NCBI RefSeq assembly: GCF_003864415.1
Contig: NZ_BFFP01000008.1
Span: 1 to 64,000 of the forward strand
Reading direction: 5' to 3'
DNA from: Ligilactobacillus salitolerans
GTDB taxonomy: Bacteria; Bacillota; Bacilli; Lactobacillales; Lactobacillaceae
Length of the DNA stretch: 64,000 bases
Part shown: positions 18,019 through 27,370 of the stretch, piece after piece
How positions within the stretch are numbered: the stretch's first letter is position 1
Layout of the letters: each line of letters starts with the position of its first letter
The notes under the pieces: generated by a model
What the model was told of the DNA's origin: nothing
The model's input: the letters and a program-made list of their open reading frames with translations, nothing else
Databases searched by the model: none
Position numbers and translations under genes: made by a program

Positions 18019-18858
18019 TTATCTGGATGTCTTGTTCAACGATTGTGTGATCCGATCCAAGATGATCGCCACGATCACCACGGCGATCCCGGCAGCAAAA
18101 CCTGCCCCGGCATCGTTTCGGCCCACGGCGAAGTAAACTTGTGTCCCGAGTCCCAAAGCACCGATCATGGATGCAATAACAACCATCGAAAGACCTAACA
18201 TCATCGTCTGGTTGATCCCAGACATGATCGTTGTCTTAGCGAGCGGCAGCTGCAAGCCAATCAATTTTTGCCAGCTGGTCGAGCCAAATGAATCTGCAGC
18301 TTCGATCAAGTCTTCTGGGACTTGTTGGATCCCCAAGCAAGTCATCCGTACTGTCGGCGGCATTGCGAAAATCACTGAGGCTAAGACGCCGGGAACCATC
18401 CCAATACCAAAGAAGGCAACGGCTGGGATCAGATAAACGAAAGCCGGCAAGGTCTGCATGAAGTCCAAGATCGGTTTGATCACAACTTCAGCCTTGCTGC
18501 TCTTAGCCATCCAGATACCCAGCGGGATCCCGACAATGATCGCGATCAGACTAGAGGACAGCACTAAGGTCAAAGTCTGGGTCATATCGCGCCAGAAACC
18601 AAGGTTCCAAATTAACAATAAGCCTAAAATTTCAAAGGTCATAAAGCCAAACTTCTTTTGGTTGCGTTTAAGCCAATAAGTCAACGCTAAAACCAAGATA
18701 ATAAAGAGCCATTCAGGCACAAGATCAAAGACCCACTGGATGGCATCGATGATCGCCTGGAAAAAGGCTGTTACTCCATTAAAGAAGCCGGTAAATTGGC
18801 TTAACCAGTCAACACCTGAGTTGATCCAATCAGCTAATGGTAATTGTCCAATTTTCAT
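18019..18858 (-). CDS. opuAB: Glycine betaine ABC transporter permease
   Basis: 279 aa. An N-terminal amphipathic segment (DWLSQFTGFFNGVTAFFQ) is followed by about six or seven helices. The inner-membrane component motif EAADSFGSTSWQKLIGLQLP is the EAA loop that docks onto the ATPase. The start codon shares one base with the stop of the ATPase gene (TAATG), so translation is coupled. Forms the channel for betaine-type osmolytes. Confidence 0.93.
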   Translation of the reverse strand: MKIGQLPLADWINSGVDWLSQFTGFFNGVTAFFQAIIDAIQWVFDLVPEWLFIILVLALTYWLKRNQKKFGFMTFEILGLLLIWNLGFWRDMTQTLTLVLSSSLIAIIVGIPLGIWMAKSSKAEVVIKPILDFMQTLPAFVYLIPAVAFFGIGMVPGVLASVIFAMPPTVRMTCLGIQQVPEDLIEAADSFGSTSWQKLIGLQLPLAKTTIMSGINQTMMLGLSMVVIASMIGALGLGTQVYFAVGRNDAGAGFAAGIAVVIVAIILDRITQSLNKTSR

Positions 18859-20051
18859 TAAGCGGTCACCTCTTCCCCAGAAATAGCTGCCAAGACTGAC
18901 CCACGCAAGATGATCCCTTTGAGATGATCTTCATCATCAACCACGATATAAGGGATCGGTGTCTTAGAAATATCATTGATCAAATCATTGATCGGTGTAT
19001 CAGCAGTCGTCTTCGGCACATCAGTCTTCAAGACCGACTTCAAGTCTTTGCTGCCTGCTTTGATCAGATCAGCTACATCATGCGCATCTGCAAAGCCAAC
19101 GAAACGATCTTCGTTATCCACGACATAGATCGAAGAAATTTCGTTTTCGCGCATCCGCCGTAAGGCAACACGAGGACCGGCTTTAGAAATATTGACAGTA
19201 TGCGCCTTAGCCATTACGCTGCTAGCAGTCAGGACCTGAGTCCGGTCAACGCCTTCGATAAAGCGTTCAACGTAATCATTAGCCGGATGAGTCAGGATGT
19301 CTTCTGGTTCGCCGATCTGCTGCACAACACCATCGCGCATGATCATGATCCGGTCGCCTAATTTCAAGGCTTCGTTCAAATCATGACCGATAAAGATCAC
19401 TGTTTTATGCATCTTTTCTTCGATCTGCAGCAAAAGGTCCTGCATTTCCTTCCGATACAATGGATCCAAAGCTGAAAAGGCTTCGTCCATCAGTAAGATC
19501 TCCGCATCATTGGCAATGGCCCGCGCCAAACCAACACGCTGCTGCATCCCACCGGAAAGCTGGCTAGGCAACTGGTCGTCATAGCCCTTCAGACCGACCA
19601 GATCCAACGCTTCTCGTGCTTTTTGTTCCCGTTTTTCGAGGGAAACTTTCTTTAATTCCAAACCATAAGCCGCGTTTTGCAACACAGTACGGTGCGGGAA
19701 AAGCGCAAAGTTCTGGAAAACCATGCCGAATTTATCCTGACGCAGTTTCCGCAGTTCTTCTTTGCTTAATCCCATCACGTTTTGTCCGTCAATTTCGACA
19801 TCACCATCGGTCGAATCGATCAAACGGTTGATCATCCGGATCAGAGTAGATTTACCACTACCTGAAAGTCCCATCACAACGAAGATCTCGCCTTCATTGA
19901 TCGCAAAGTTAGCATCGTTTACACCAACTGTACAACCAGTTTGCGCCAAGATCTCTTCTTTGGACTTTCCTTCTTTTAATAATTTTTTAGCTTGAGGGAT
20001 CTGTTTGCCAAAGATTTTAGTTAAATTTTTAACTTTAACCTTTTCTGTCAT
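18858..20051 (-). CDS. opuAA: Glycine betaine ABC transporter ATP-binding protein with CBS pair
   Basis: 397 aa. Walker A GLSGSGKST (61-69), signature LSGGMQQR, Walker B ILLMDEAFSALD and FIGHDLNEA identify the ProV/OpuAA family. Two CBS modules follow (about residues 275-390: MAKAHTVNIS and DVPKTTADTPINDLI), which in OpuA sense ionic strength and gate transport. First gene of the operon; the start follows TTGGAGGTATGGA. Upstream control region is AT-rich. Confidence 0.94.
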   Translation of the reverse strand: MTEKVKVKNLTKIFGKQIPQAKKLLKEGKSKEEILAQTGCTVGVNDANFAINEGEIFVVMGLSGSGKSTLIRMINRLIDSTDGDVEIDGQNVMGLSKEELRKLRQDKFGMVFQNFALFPHRTVLQNAAYGLELKKVSLEKREQKAREALDLVGLKGYDDQLPSQLSGGMQQRVGLARAIANDAEILLMDEAFSALDPLYRKEMQDLLLQIEEKMHKTVIFIGHDLNEALKLGDRIMIMRDGVVQQIGEPEDILTHPANDYVERFIEGVDRTQVLTASSVMAKAHTVNISKAGPRVALRRMRENEISSIYVVDNEDRFVGFADAHDVADLIKAGSKDLKSVLKTDVPKTTADTPINDLINDISKTPIPYIVVDDEDHLKGIILRGSVLAAISGEEVTA

Positions 20052-20644
20052 TCCATACCTCCAATATGTCCGTGCTTTCTTAGAACCAACCTGGCTTGCT
20101 TATTTAAAAAGAGCATCGACTGCATGGCAAAACTTCGCAACTGCTTGGCTTGCCTTGTCCAGTAGACTGAACCTGCCAGCTTAAGAAAGGCTTTGACTAT
20201 TTGACTCCCACCCAAATATTTGGCGTCATTTGTTTGCGGTCTAAACTTCGAAAACAACTTCTCCGTTTTAAAAAAAAATAACCGTTCCAAGTTATTTTGC
20301 TTTGACCGGCTAAACCTAAATTAACGAAATAAGTGGTGGTGTTGGTTAATATTACAAAAATGTTACAGCCGAATCACTATATCCACCGTAACATAAAATT
20401 AATAATAGACCGAATAAAAAGTCCGAGATACGGGCATTTTTAAATTTTCTTAAGGTTTTCTTAATAATTTAAATGTAAAAATTTCGTTAATTTTATGGTC
20501 TTTAAGGCGCATAACAGCAGCAATGAAAGCCCTTATTTATGGTCGCATAATTATCCGCAGCAGCTAAACCCCAAAAATTCGGCCAAAAACTAATGAAATT
20601 TCATAAATTTGTCTAAATTCAAATCACTTACGGCTAACTTTGAC
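20052..20644. other. 593-bp AT-rich upstream region of the betaine operon
   Basis: No supported gene. An 80-codon reverse frame at 20048-20290 has no ribosome binding site and no recognisable family, so it is left out. The stretch is rich in A/T tracts and probably contains the osmotically controlled promoter, but no clear -35/-10 pair stands out. Confidence 0.4.
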
Positions 20645-20679
20645 GATAAAAAAACAGGCACCTCGAAAGGTAGCCTGCA
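20645..20679 (-). terminator. Terminator of the nucleoside hydrolase gene
   Basis: Reverse-strand stem GCAGGCTACCT / AGGTGCCTGT with a TTCG loop and a T-run, 13 bp beyond the stop. Confidence 0.9.
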
Positions 20680-20691
20680 TTACTATTTGAC

Positions 20692-21639
20692 TTATTTATT
20701 TTTTTCCGGTGCTAATTTTGCCAGCTCATCGATTTTATCGTAAAAAGCACTCGCATCGACACTCGTCACAAAAGTAACTTCTCGTCCGACCTCACTGCGA
20801 TAGGTCCGACCTTCTGATTCACCTGTCGTAATAACTGCAGTTTTGACCTGCTCTGATTCAACCAAATCAGGGTAGTTGCTGGCCAAGGTCGTTAAAACAT
20901 CCCACAGGTAGTAGATCGAGTTAGCCTCAAACGAATGGACCAGTGAATAGCCCAACCCAATCAGATCAAGGGCTGGATACTGTCTCTGGCTCGCCCAGCG
21001 TAAACGCAGCTCACTGGTCAGCGGAACTTGATCGGTACTATCTAAACCAACCATGACGATCTCCAGATCCGAATCCCAGACTTGCCCTACAGCCTCGGCA
21101 TCCCAATAAGCGTTCCATTCCATCGTATCATCCGCACCCGGAGCGGCAACGTTGCCTTTGCTGTCTAGAGCCCCACCCATCCAATACAATTTGTCGATCT
21201 TTTTTTGAATCGTTGGATCGACTGCTAGAGCACGCGCTAAGTCAGTCAGCGGACCGGTCATGACGAGCGTCACTGGTTGATCTGAGCCCTGCACTTTTTC
21301 GATCAGATCCAAGTGACCCGGCTTTTTAGCCAGCGGTGTGACTGGCCCTTGCTGTTCGTTTAAAATTGGAAAATCATCAAAAGAAAATGCACTTAAACGC
21401 CAGGCATCAGGAAATTGGTGCTTAGCCCGAGAGTTAGACTTGGCGACATCTACCGGGCGCCGTCCTTCGTGACCAAAGAGATCAATGATCTTCCGCGAAG
21501 CAGAGCTTGCTGGATCCACGTAACCGTCAGCATCTGTGACACCGACTCCCAGTAAATTAACGTCTGGCATCTGCAGCAAAAGCAGTAACGAGACTAAGTC
21601 ATCGACGTTTCCATCATGGTTAAAATAAAAGTTGCGCAT
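20692..21639 (-). CDS. Nucleoside hydrolase (IU-NH superfamily)
   Basis: 315 aa from ATG 21639 (MRNFYFNHDGNVDD), chosen because GGAGGTTACAGCA precedes it; the frame extends 13 codons upstream without a site. The N-terminal aspartate cluster HDGNVDD is a divergent form of the Ca2+-binding DxDxxxDD motif. VLVMTGPLTDLA-type sequence (VTLVMTGPLTDLARAL) and EWNAYWDAEAV match the family. It likely cleaves the N-glycosidic bond of ribonucleosides for salvage. Substrate preference is uncertain. Confidence 0.85.
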   Translation of the reverse strand: MRNFYFNHDGNVDDLVSLLLLLQMPDVNLLGVGVTDADGYVDPASSASRKIIDLFGHEGRRPVDVAKSNSRAKHQFPDAWRLSAFSFDDFPILNEQQGPVTPLAKKPGHLDLIEKVQGSDQPVTLVMTGPLTDLARALAVDPTIQKKIDKLYWMGGALDSKGNVAAPGADDTMEWNAYWDAEAVGQVWDSDLEIVMVGLDSTDQVPLTSELRLRWASQRQYPALDLIGLGYSLVHSFEANSIYYLWDVLTTLASNYPDLVESEQVKTAVITTGESEGRTYRSEVGREVTFVTSVDASAFYDKIDELAKLAPEKNK

Positions 21640-21693
21640 TGCTGTAACCTCCACTGGTTGAATTAATTTGCTGCCCAAGAATCTCTGGTTTGC

Positions 21694-21903
21694 CTATTTC
21701 AAAAAAGACAATAAATAAGCGACCATCAAGACCAATAAGAGTACATCAACTCCAAGATTGGCCTTGTTCAAAAATTTGCCCCGTTTGGATAATGGTTTAC
21801 CAGCAGGATCCGTGCCTGCCAGAAAAGTCTTAGTATCATGAATGCTCGCCCAAATATCTACAGTTAGAATAAAGGCGAACAAAGCTATCGTTGAAAACTT
21901 CAT
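21694..21903 (-). CDS. Small two-helix membrane protein
   Basis: 69 aa from ATG 21903, preceded by CAGGTGAAAAA; a longer frame to 21978 lacks a site. Two hydrophobic segments (STIALFAFILTVDIWASI and VDVLLLVLMVAYLLSFL) flank a polar loop with KPLSKRGKF. It lies 54 bp upstream of the nucleoside hydrolase on the same strand. I do not recognise a family with a known role. Confidence 0.7.
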   Translation of the reverse strand: MKFSTIALFAFILTVDIWASIHDTKTFLAGTDPAGKPLSKRGKFLNKANLGVDVLLLVLMVAYLLSFLK

Positions 21904-22001
21904 TTTTTCACCTGCCGTCTTTTGACTGCTACTTGTATTATACCTGACCGGCGGCCAATTTAAATACGAATATGGCAAAACGTTCTTGACCCCAGCAAAA
22001 A

Positions 22002-22038
22002 ACCAGCAAATTTTCTAACTTTTCGAAAATTTGCTGGT
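22002..22038. terminator. Bidirectional terminator below the isoleucine epimerase gene
   Basis: 14-bp stem ACCAGCAAATTTTC / GAAAATTTGCTGGT with T-runs on both strands. Its core CCAGCAAATTT is shared with the terminator at 27184-27229. Confidence 0.85.
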
Positions 22039-22107
22039 ATTTTTGCGGCTAATATTTCGGCTGACTTCCATTCAAGTTCAGCCCTAATATAAGTAAAACT
22101 TTAAAAG

Positions 22108-23445
22108 CTACCAACCAATCTGAGCCGCATTGACAGGCAAAGCTAGTTTGCCGGCTTCCAATTCACTAAAGGCTTGGTCCATGATCGTAAAGGCTTGCTC
22201 CAATTGTTTCTCAGTAATGACCAGCGGCGGCTGAAAGCGCAAAACGTTTTCTTTCAAACTAATGATCAGCACCCCTAGTTCAAACATGCGATAGATCACC
22301 TTGGTCGTTGCCTCGCGGTCAGGCTTGCCAGTCTCTGGATCGACGATATCGATCCCGCCGTTTAAACCGTACATCCTGACTTGACCGATGCACGAGTGCT
22401 TTTCCTTGGCTTGAACAAAGAACTTCTCTGCAACTTGACCCAGTCGGGCAGATCGTTCGACTAATTTTTCGTCTTCAAAAACGTCGAGCGTTGCTAAAGA
22501 GGCTGCCGTTACCAGTGGATTACCCGCAGTCGTATAGACGTTAGCTGGTGAGCCCAAGCTGTCCATAATTTCTGCCCGCCCGATCACCGCGCTCAAAGGC
22601 AGCCCGGAAGCGACTGACTTGCCCACGCTCATCAAGTCCGGCTCAATCCTTGGGAAATTTTGGATCGACCACCATTTGCCAGTCCGGCCCATGCCCTGGT
22701 TGACTTCATCGACAGCAAACAAGATCCCGTGTTCATGTGCGAACTGATAGACCTTCTCCATATACTTCTGCGGAGCCTTGGTGATCCCACCATCGCCTTG
22801 GATCGGTTCGATCAAGATCAACGCCGTCTCTTCGGCTGGAAGATAGGTCTCAAAGGGAAGTTTAAAGGCGGCAAACATCCGCTCAACGAATTCATCTTCG
22901 GATTCCCCTGGTAGTTTAGCCCATGCATCCGGATAAGGGACCTTGATGACATCTGACAGTAACGGACCCATTTTGCGGGCCATATTGAGACTGCAAGCTG
23001 AGAGGCTCATTGAACCATAAGATGAGCCATGGTATGCGCCGGTATAACTAACTAAGTATTGGCGCCCAGTATAGGCGCGAGCAAACTTAATGATCGCATC
23101 GTTGGCCTCAGAGCCGGAATTACCCCAACTTAATTTGACTGGACCAGAGATCGGAGCTAGAGAACAGAGACGCTCGGCTAATTGAGCTGCAGGAACGTTA
23201 GCAAAATAAGCCGGTGTGTATTGGATCAGTTTATGCGCCTGGTCTGTGATCGCCTGGACCACGTGCGGGTGGGTGTGCCCGGTATTAGTCGAAGACGCAC
23301 TGGCTAGCAGATCGATATATTCCTTGCCGTTTGCGTCTTTGACGATGGCTCCGTGACCAGATTCGATCGCAATATCATAATATTGCACCCGTTGTGCTGC
23401 TGCATAGTGGCTCTCATTTTCCAAGATTTCTTCATTAGTTGCCAT
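22108..23445 (-). CDS. Class III aminotransferase, probable isoleucine 2-epimerase
   Basis: 445 aa PLP enzyme of the ornithine/GABA aminotransferase fold. The sequence closely follows the Lactobacillus buchneri isoleucine 2-epimerase (branched-chain amino acid racemase) as I remember it: IDLLASASS, GHTH, AIIKFARAYTGRQY, GDGGI, FAVDEVNQGMGRTGK, the PLP lysine in SVGKSVASG, TTAGNP, and the terminal IGW. It interconverts L-Ile with D-allo-Ile and acts on other branched-chain amino acids. It follows a branched-chain-type permease by 28 bp, both under a T-box that appears to read Ile. A plain 4-aminobutyrate aminotransferase is less likely. Confidence 0.85.
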   Translation of the reverse strand: MATNEEILENESHYAAAQRVQYYDIAIESGHGAIVKDANGKEYIDLLASASSTNTGHTHPHVVQAITDQAHKLIQYTPAYFANVPAAQLAERLCSLAPISGPVKLSWGNSGSEANDAIIKFARAYTGRQYLVSYTGAYHGSSYGSMSLSACSLNMARKMGPLLSDVIKVPYPDAWAKLPGESEDEFVERMFAAFKLPFETYLPAEETALILIEPIQGDGGITKAPQKYMEKVYQFAHEHGILFAVDEVNQGMGRTGKWWSIQNFPRIEPDLMSVGKSVASGLPLSAVIGRAEIMDSLGSPANVYTTAGNPLVTAASLATLDVFEDEKLVERSARLGQVAEKFFVQAKEKHSCIGQVRMYGLNGGIDIVDPETGKPDREATTKVIYRMFELGVLIISLKENVLRFQPPLVITEKQLEQAFTIMDQAFSELEAGKLALPVNAAQIGW

Positions 23446-23473
23446 TACTTAGTACCCCCTAAATTTTTAAATT

Positions 23474-24919
23474 TTACTGCTCGTCTTTTTGCTGTTTGGT
23501 CAAATCCGAATGCTGCATTCCATAGAAAACATAAATCAAGATCCCGATAATGAACCAGACCAGCGAATAAATCTTAGCCTGTTTATCCAAGCCCATGAAA
23601 ACTGCCAATGCACCTAAGAAGGCCAAAGCTGGCATCACCGGATACCACGGCATCTTGAAGCCTGGCTGTGGCAGATCTTTACCTTCACGCGGACGTAAGC
23701 GATAGATCCCAAGCGAAACGAACATAAAGGCGATCAAGGTCCCGGCGGAGATCAACTGCGACAAGGTGACAAAAGGCAAAACTGCACCAATGACCACCGC
23801 GATCGTGGTTAAGAATAACAAAGCATGGTTCGGCAAATTATTTTTGTTCAAGACACCCAGCCATTTTGGCAACATGCCGTCACGGCCAAAGGAATACAGC
23901 AAGCGTGAACCCGCCAGCATCATTCCGATCAGCGCGGTAAACATCCCGACGACTGCGATCGTCTGAACGACAGTGGCAACGATCGGATGACCCGCTGTCC
24001 GCAAAGCCCAGCCAACAGGTTCAGCGTTGTTGGCATAATTGCTGTACTTGAACATGCCAACCAAAACCAAAGCCACGGCGACAAATAAGGTAACGGCAAT
24101 CACTAAAGAACCCAAAATCCCGCGCGGCATTGTTTTAGAAGGATTTTTTGCTTCAGCCGCATTGGAGGCGATCGAGTCAAAGCCGACGTAAGACAGGAAG
24201 ATCGAAGAAACACCGGCATAGATCCCCTGCCAGCCGCCAAATGAAGTTCCGTCTGGATTCAAACGATGTTTAGGAATAAAAGGAACATAATTTTGGCTCT
24301 TAACAGCCGTGACACCAACCACCAAGAAAACCAAGATCGCAAAGACTTTTAAAATAACCAAAATATTTTCGACCCGCGCTGCTTCAGAGGCGCCCCGCGA
24401 CAAAATGAAGGAAACGATCAGCATCGCTACGATCGCTAACAAGTCAAACCAGCCGCCATTCGTCCCTAAGGTATTGGCCAGCTGATCAGGCAACTTGATG
24501 CCTAGCGGTGTCAACAAGCCGCGCAAGTTGGCCGATAAGCCGGAACCCACAAAAGCAACTGCAATAAAGTATTCAGCTAGTAAGGCCCAGCCGGCGATCC
24601 AACCGAAACCTTCTCCAAAAACAACGTTGATCCAAGAATACGCGGATCCGGCAAACGGCATGGTGGATGACATCTCTGCGTAAGCAAAGGCGACCAGTGC
24701 AGCCACGACCGCCGCAGCTAAGAATGACAAAGCAACCGCAGGACCGGCATGTTGCGCAGCCACGACCCCTGGTAAAGTAAAAATCGAAGTCGATACGATC
24801 GTCCCAACACCAAGTGCCAGGAAATCCTTGACTTCCAAAACCTGCAATAAGTGCTTATCCTTGCTTTGATAGACCTTGGGATCTTCCTTGCGAGTTACTT
24901 TCTGCCAGAAATTGCTCAT
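23474..24919 (-). CDS. APC-family amino acid permease (BcaP/YfnA-like)
   Basis: 481 aa, about 12 helices. The N-terminal consensus GVGTIVSTSIFTLPG and later SYVGFDSIASNAAEAKNPSKTMP-type motifs are those of the cationic/branched-chain APC group that includes BcaP of Lactococcus. It is a proton-coupled amino acid importer in the cytoplasmic membrane. First gene of the operon with isoleucine 2-epimerase, behind an apparent Ile T-box, so branched-chain amino acids are the likely substrate. Start follows AGGAGGAAATTTT. Confidence 0.87.
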   Translation of the reverse strand: MSNFWQKVTRKEDPKVYQSKDKHLLQVLEVKDFLALGVGTIVSTSIFTLPGVVAAQHAGPAVALSFLAAAVVAALVAFAYAEMSSTMPFAGSAYSWINVVFGEGFGWIAGWALLAEYFIAVAFVGSGLSANLRGLLTPLGIKLPDQLANTLGTNGGWFDLLAIVAMLIVSFILSRGASEAARVENILVILKVFAILVFLVVGVTAVKSQNYVPFIPKHRLNPDGTSFGGWQGIYAGVSSIFLSYVGFDSIASNAAEAKNPSKTMPRGILGSLVIAVTLFVAVALVLVGMFKYSNYANNAEPVGWALRTAGHPIVATVVQTIAVVGMFTALIGMMLAGSRLLYSFGRDGMLPKWLGVLNKNNLPNHALLFLTTIAVVIGAVLPFVTLSQLISAGTLIAFMFVSLGIYRLRPREGKDLPQPGFKMPWYPVMPALAFLGALAVFMGLDKQAKIYSLVWFIIGILIYVFYGMQHSDLTKQQKDEQ

Positions 24920-25000
24920 AAAATTTCCTCCTGCTTTCCTATGTATTATTAAAATGAATAAATGTATTGACCCATCGGCAAATAATTAAAAATTAAATCA

Positions 25001-25284
25001 AAAAAAGCCCCACAAAGCCGAGACTTTATAGGGCGTAATTATCACGCGGTACCACCTATTTTTATTTTGCACTGCTGCAAAACCTTTAGTTGCCGGGAAA
25101 ACTCCCAGTACCAGCTCCAGGTAATGGTGGAGGACCATTAAAAGCTACAATTTTATGTTCACTCTTACTGCTCAGGGGTGAGATGCCAGTTGGTCAATTG
25201 ATTTCTTTCAGCGAACGAAACCTCTCTGTGACGATGCGACGCAGGCTAATCCCTTCAACACATTTTCATCTTAATCTAATTATA
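25001..25284 (-). promoter_or_regulatory. T-box leader (probably tRNA-Ile) with promoter
   Basis: Reverse strand. -10 TATAAT at 25279-25284 precedes a leader with AGAGAGG (Stem I), a GGC-ATC-TCA segment near 25180 offering an ATC (Ile) specifier, the T-box sequence AGGTGGTACCGCG (25045-25057), and a terminator hairpin CCCTATAAAG/CTTTGTGGGG with a T-run (25001-25033). It controls the permease/isoleucine 2-epimerase operon. The T-box itself is certain; the Ile reading is inferred from the specifier candidate and the enzyme. Confidence 0.88.
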
Positions 25285-25477
25285 TGCTAATTTAACGCTT
25301 GATAAATGAAATGTCAACCCTATTTTTTAACCTAGCATCGCCGATTTCGTAAATAGTCTGCTGGATACCGCTTGTTTACAGGCAAAAGCAGGTTCGCAAT
25401 AGTGGCATTATTCTAAGAAACTGTTGTCAACAGAGCCATTTTAATAAGTACTTTTCCAAAAAAATAAAAAAAAACTT

Positions 25478-25506
25478 ACACGCAACATTTTTTTCTGCTA
25501 TGATAA
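25478..25506 (+). promoter_or_regulatory. Promoter of the DHA2 efflux gene
   Basis: -35 TTACAC (25478-25483), 17-bp spacer, -10 TATGAT (25501-25506), about 105 bp before the start. GCGCTAAAAAAACGC and ACCACGCGCTTTTTAG in the leader could form local hairpins. Confidence 0.5.
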
Positions 25507-25610
25507 TCACATTGCGCTAAAAAAACGCATAACCACGCGCTTTTTAGTCATTGGGCAGCAAATCAAAACTTGCCGCAATAAATATTTTTTTGAAAAGTGA
25601 GGAATTTTCA

Positions 25611-27035
25611 GTGGAATTATCAGCATCACCATCTTTAGCAGAACAAAAAGCCCGGGTCGAAGTCAAGCACCCGTGGATGGCCATGGCCGGCATTATGATT
25701 GGCGCCTTTGTCGGCATGTTGTCAGAAACATCTTTAAATATCGCTTTGCCGCAATTAATGAAGATCTTTGGCTTAGAAGCCGGTACAGTTCAGTGGCTGA
25801 TCACGGGTTATATGCTTGTGATCGGGATCATCTTACCGTTCTCTAGTCTAATTACCAAATGGTTTACGACCCGCCAGATCATTCTCTTCGCCTTGGGTGA
25901 TTTCATTGTCGGCGCAGCTATTTCAGCTCTGGCACCTAATTTTGCAATTTTATTGGTCGGCCGCTTGATTCAAGGGATCGCTACTGGCTTAATTTTACCT
26001 TTGATGTTTACTGTCGCCATGACAGTCTTCCCGCCCTATAAACTTGGGACAGCTATGGGCATGTGTTCATTAGTAATTATGTTTGCACCTGCAGTTGGCC
26101 CGACTATTACCGGTCTGGTCTTAGGCAAATTATCTTGGAACTGGATCTTTTGGATCTTTATTCCCTTTTTAGCAATTGCTTTGCTTTTTGGTATTTTTGG
26201 CTTAAAGAATGTGGGACACATCACCAAGCCCCACGTTGATTTCTTATCCTTGGTCGAATCGATCGCCGGCTTTTCTTGCTTAGTCATGGGTGCCAGCTTT
26301 GCTTCGACCTTAGGCTGGCTTTCACCAGCAGTCTTAGGTTTACTGATCGTTGGTCTTATGATCTTAGCTCTCTACGTTCATCGTCAATTGACGCTTGAAC
26401 AGCCGATTTTAAACCTCCGTGTTTTTGCTAAACCAGCCTTCGTAAAAGGGACTCTCTGTGTGATGATCGATTTTGCGATCATCTTGTCTGCGATGTACCT
26501 CTTGCCCCAATATATTCAACGTGGAATGCTGGTCGCAGTAGCATTGACAGGAATCATCATGCTGCCTGGCGGAGCAATGAACGCGCTGGTCTCTGCGCTC
26601 GCTGGGCGTCTGTATGACTCAGTCGGTGCCAAGGTTCCAGCGGTCCTTGGCTTTGTTATCGCCGCAATTGGTACTTTGTTGTTGCTTTTTGCTGACAAAG
26701 GCTCTTCGATCGCCTACGTAATCACCGCTCACGTGATCTTGATGATCGGCTGTCCACTGGCGATGTCGCCCTCCCAGACCCATGCCTTAAATTCTCTGGC
26801 AGGAATCGAATCAGCTGATGGCAGTACGATCTTAAATACTCTCCAGCAGGTCGTAGGCGCCATCGCAACAGCCTTGGCAACGAGTTTCCTAGCAATGGGC
26901 GAACATGCTTATCAAGGGGCAAATCAAGCTGCAGCTTTCACCAACGGTGTGCACTACGGCTTATACTTTACCTTAGCTTTAACAGTTGTCGGCATGTTGA
27001 TCGCCTTAACTTTTAAAAAGACTCCAAACAAATAA
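25611..27035 (+). CDS. MFS transporter, DHA2 (EmrB/QacA-type) drug efflux
   Basis: 474 aa from GTG 25611, chosen for the GAGG site just before it (a TTG at 25551 has none). Fourteen predicted helices. The DHA2 signatures are visible: LSETSLNIALPQLM (motif D1-like) in helix 1, WLITGYMLVIGIILPFSS, GRLIQGIATGLILPL, and the motif C-like segment MGMCSLVIMFAPAVGPTITG. Probably a proton-driven multidrug exporter; the substrate is unknown. A 42-bp repeat array begins six bases after the stop. Confidence 0.92.
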   Translation: MELSASPSLAEQKARVEVKHPWMAMAGIMIGAFVGMLSETSLNIALPQLMKIFGLEAGTVQWLITGYMLVIGIILPFSSLITKWFTTRQIILFALGDFIVGAAISALAPNFAILLVGRLIQGIATGLILPLMFTVAMTVFPPYKLGTAMGMCSLVIMFAPAVGPTITGLVLGKLSWNWIFWIFIPFLAIALLFGIFGLKNVGHITKPHVDFLSLVESIAGFSCLVMGASFASTLGWLSPAVLGLLIVGLMILALYVHRQLTLEQPILNLRVFAKPAFVKGTLCVMIDFAIILSAMYLLPQYIQRGMLVAVALTGIIMLPGGAMNALVSALAGRLYDSVGAKVPAVLGFVIAAIGTLLLLFADKGSSIAYVITAHVILMIGCPLAMSPSQTHALNSLAGIESADGSTILNTLQQVVGAIATALATSFLAMGEHAYQGANQAAAFTNGVHYGLYFTLALTVVGMLIALTFKKTPNK

Positions 27036-27040
27036 CTAAC

Positions 27041-27153
27041 GGTTCCAAGTCACTAGAAGATGGCTCCAAACAGATTCAGTCTGGTTCCAAGTCGCTCGGA
27101 GATGGCTCCAAACAGATTCAGTCTGGTTCCAAGTTGAGCAAAGTGAGAGCCAA
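27041..27153. repeat. Tandem 42-bp direct repeat (array B), about 2.5 copies
   Basis: Units start at 27041, 27083 and 27125 (exact 42-bp period; the last one is partial). Each 42-bp unit splits into two 21-bp halves starting GGTTCCAAGT and GGCTCCAAAC. Unlike arrays A (5096) and C (58839) the unit is not a palindrome. It lies immediately after the DHA2 stop codon. A reverse-strand frame reads a 14-residue repeat (TWNQTESVWSHL), considered incidental. Confidence 0.85.
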
Positions 27154-27183
27154 TTGTCTGTATATTTTTTCAAACTAACTACC

Positions 27184-27229
27184 AAAACACCAGCAAATTT
27201 CATGCTTTGAAAATTTGCTGGTGTTTTTT
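27184..27229 (+). terminator. Terminator of the DHA2 gene
   Basis: Stem ACACCAGCAAATTT / AAATTTGCTGGTGT followed by seven T. Confidence 0.9.
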
Positions 27230-27370
27230 TGAAACTGATCATAAGAAATCTAGCTGGAAAGCGAACTAAAGGCTACCTCTTTGAATTTTTTAATGAGTTC
27301 AAAGTTACTTCCGTCGACAATAAAAGGTTTGAATCTTCCAATTTAGCTTTCAACCCCTAGACAAATAAAT

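Noticed and set aside
20048-20290. 80-codon reverse-strand frame upstream of the betaine transporter operon
   Set aside because: No ribosome binding site, no recognisable family, and overlap with the opuAA start; more likely the operon's leader region.
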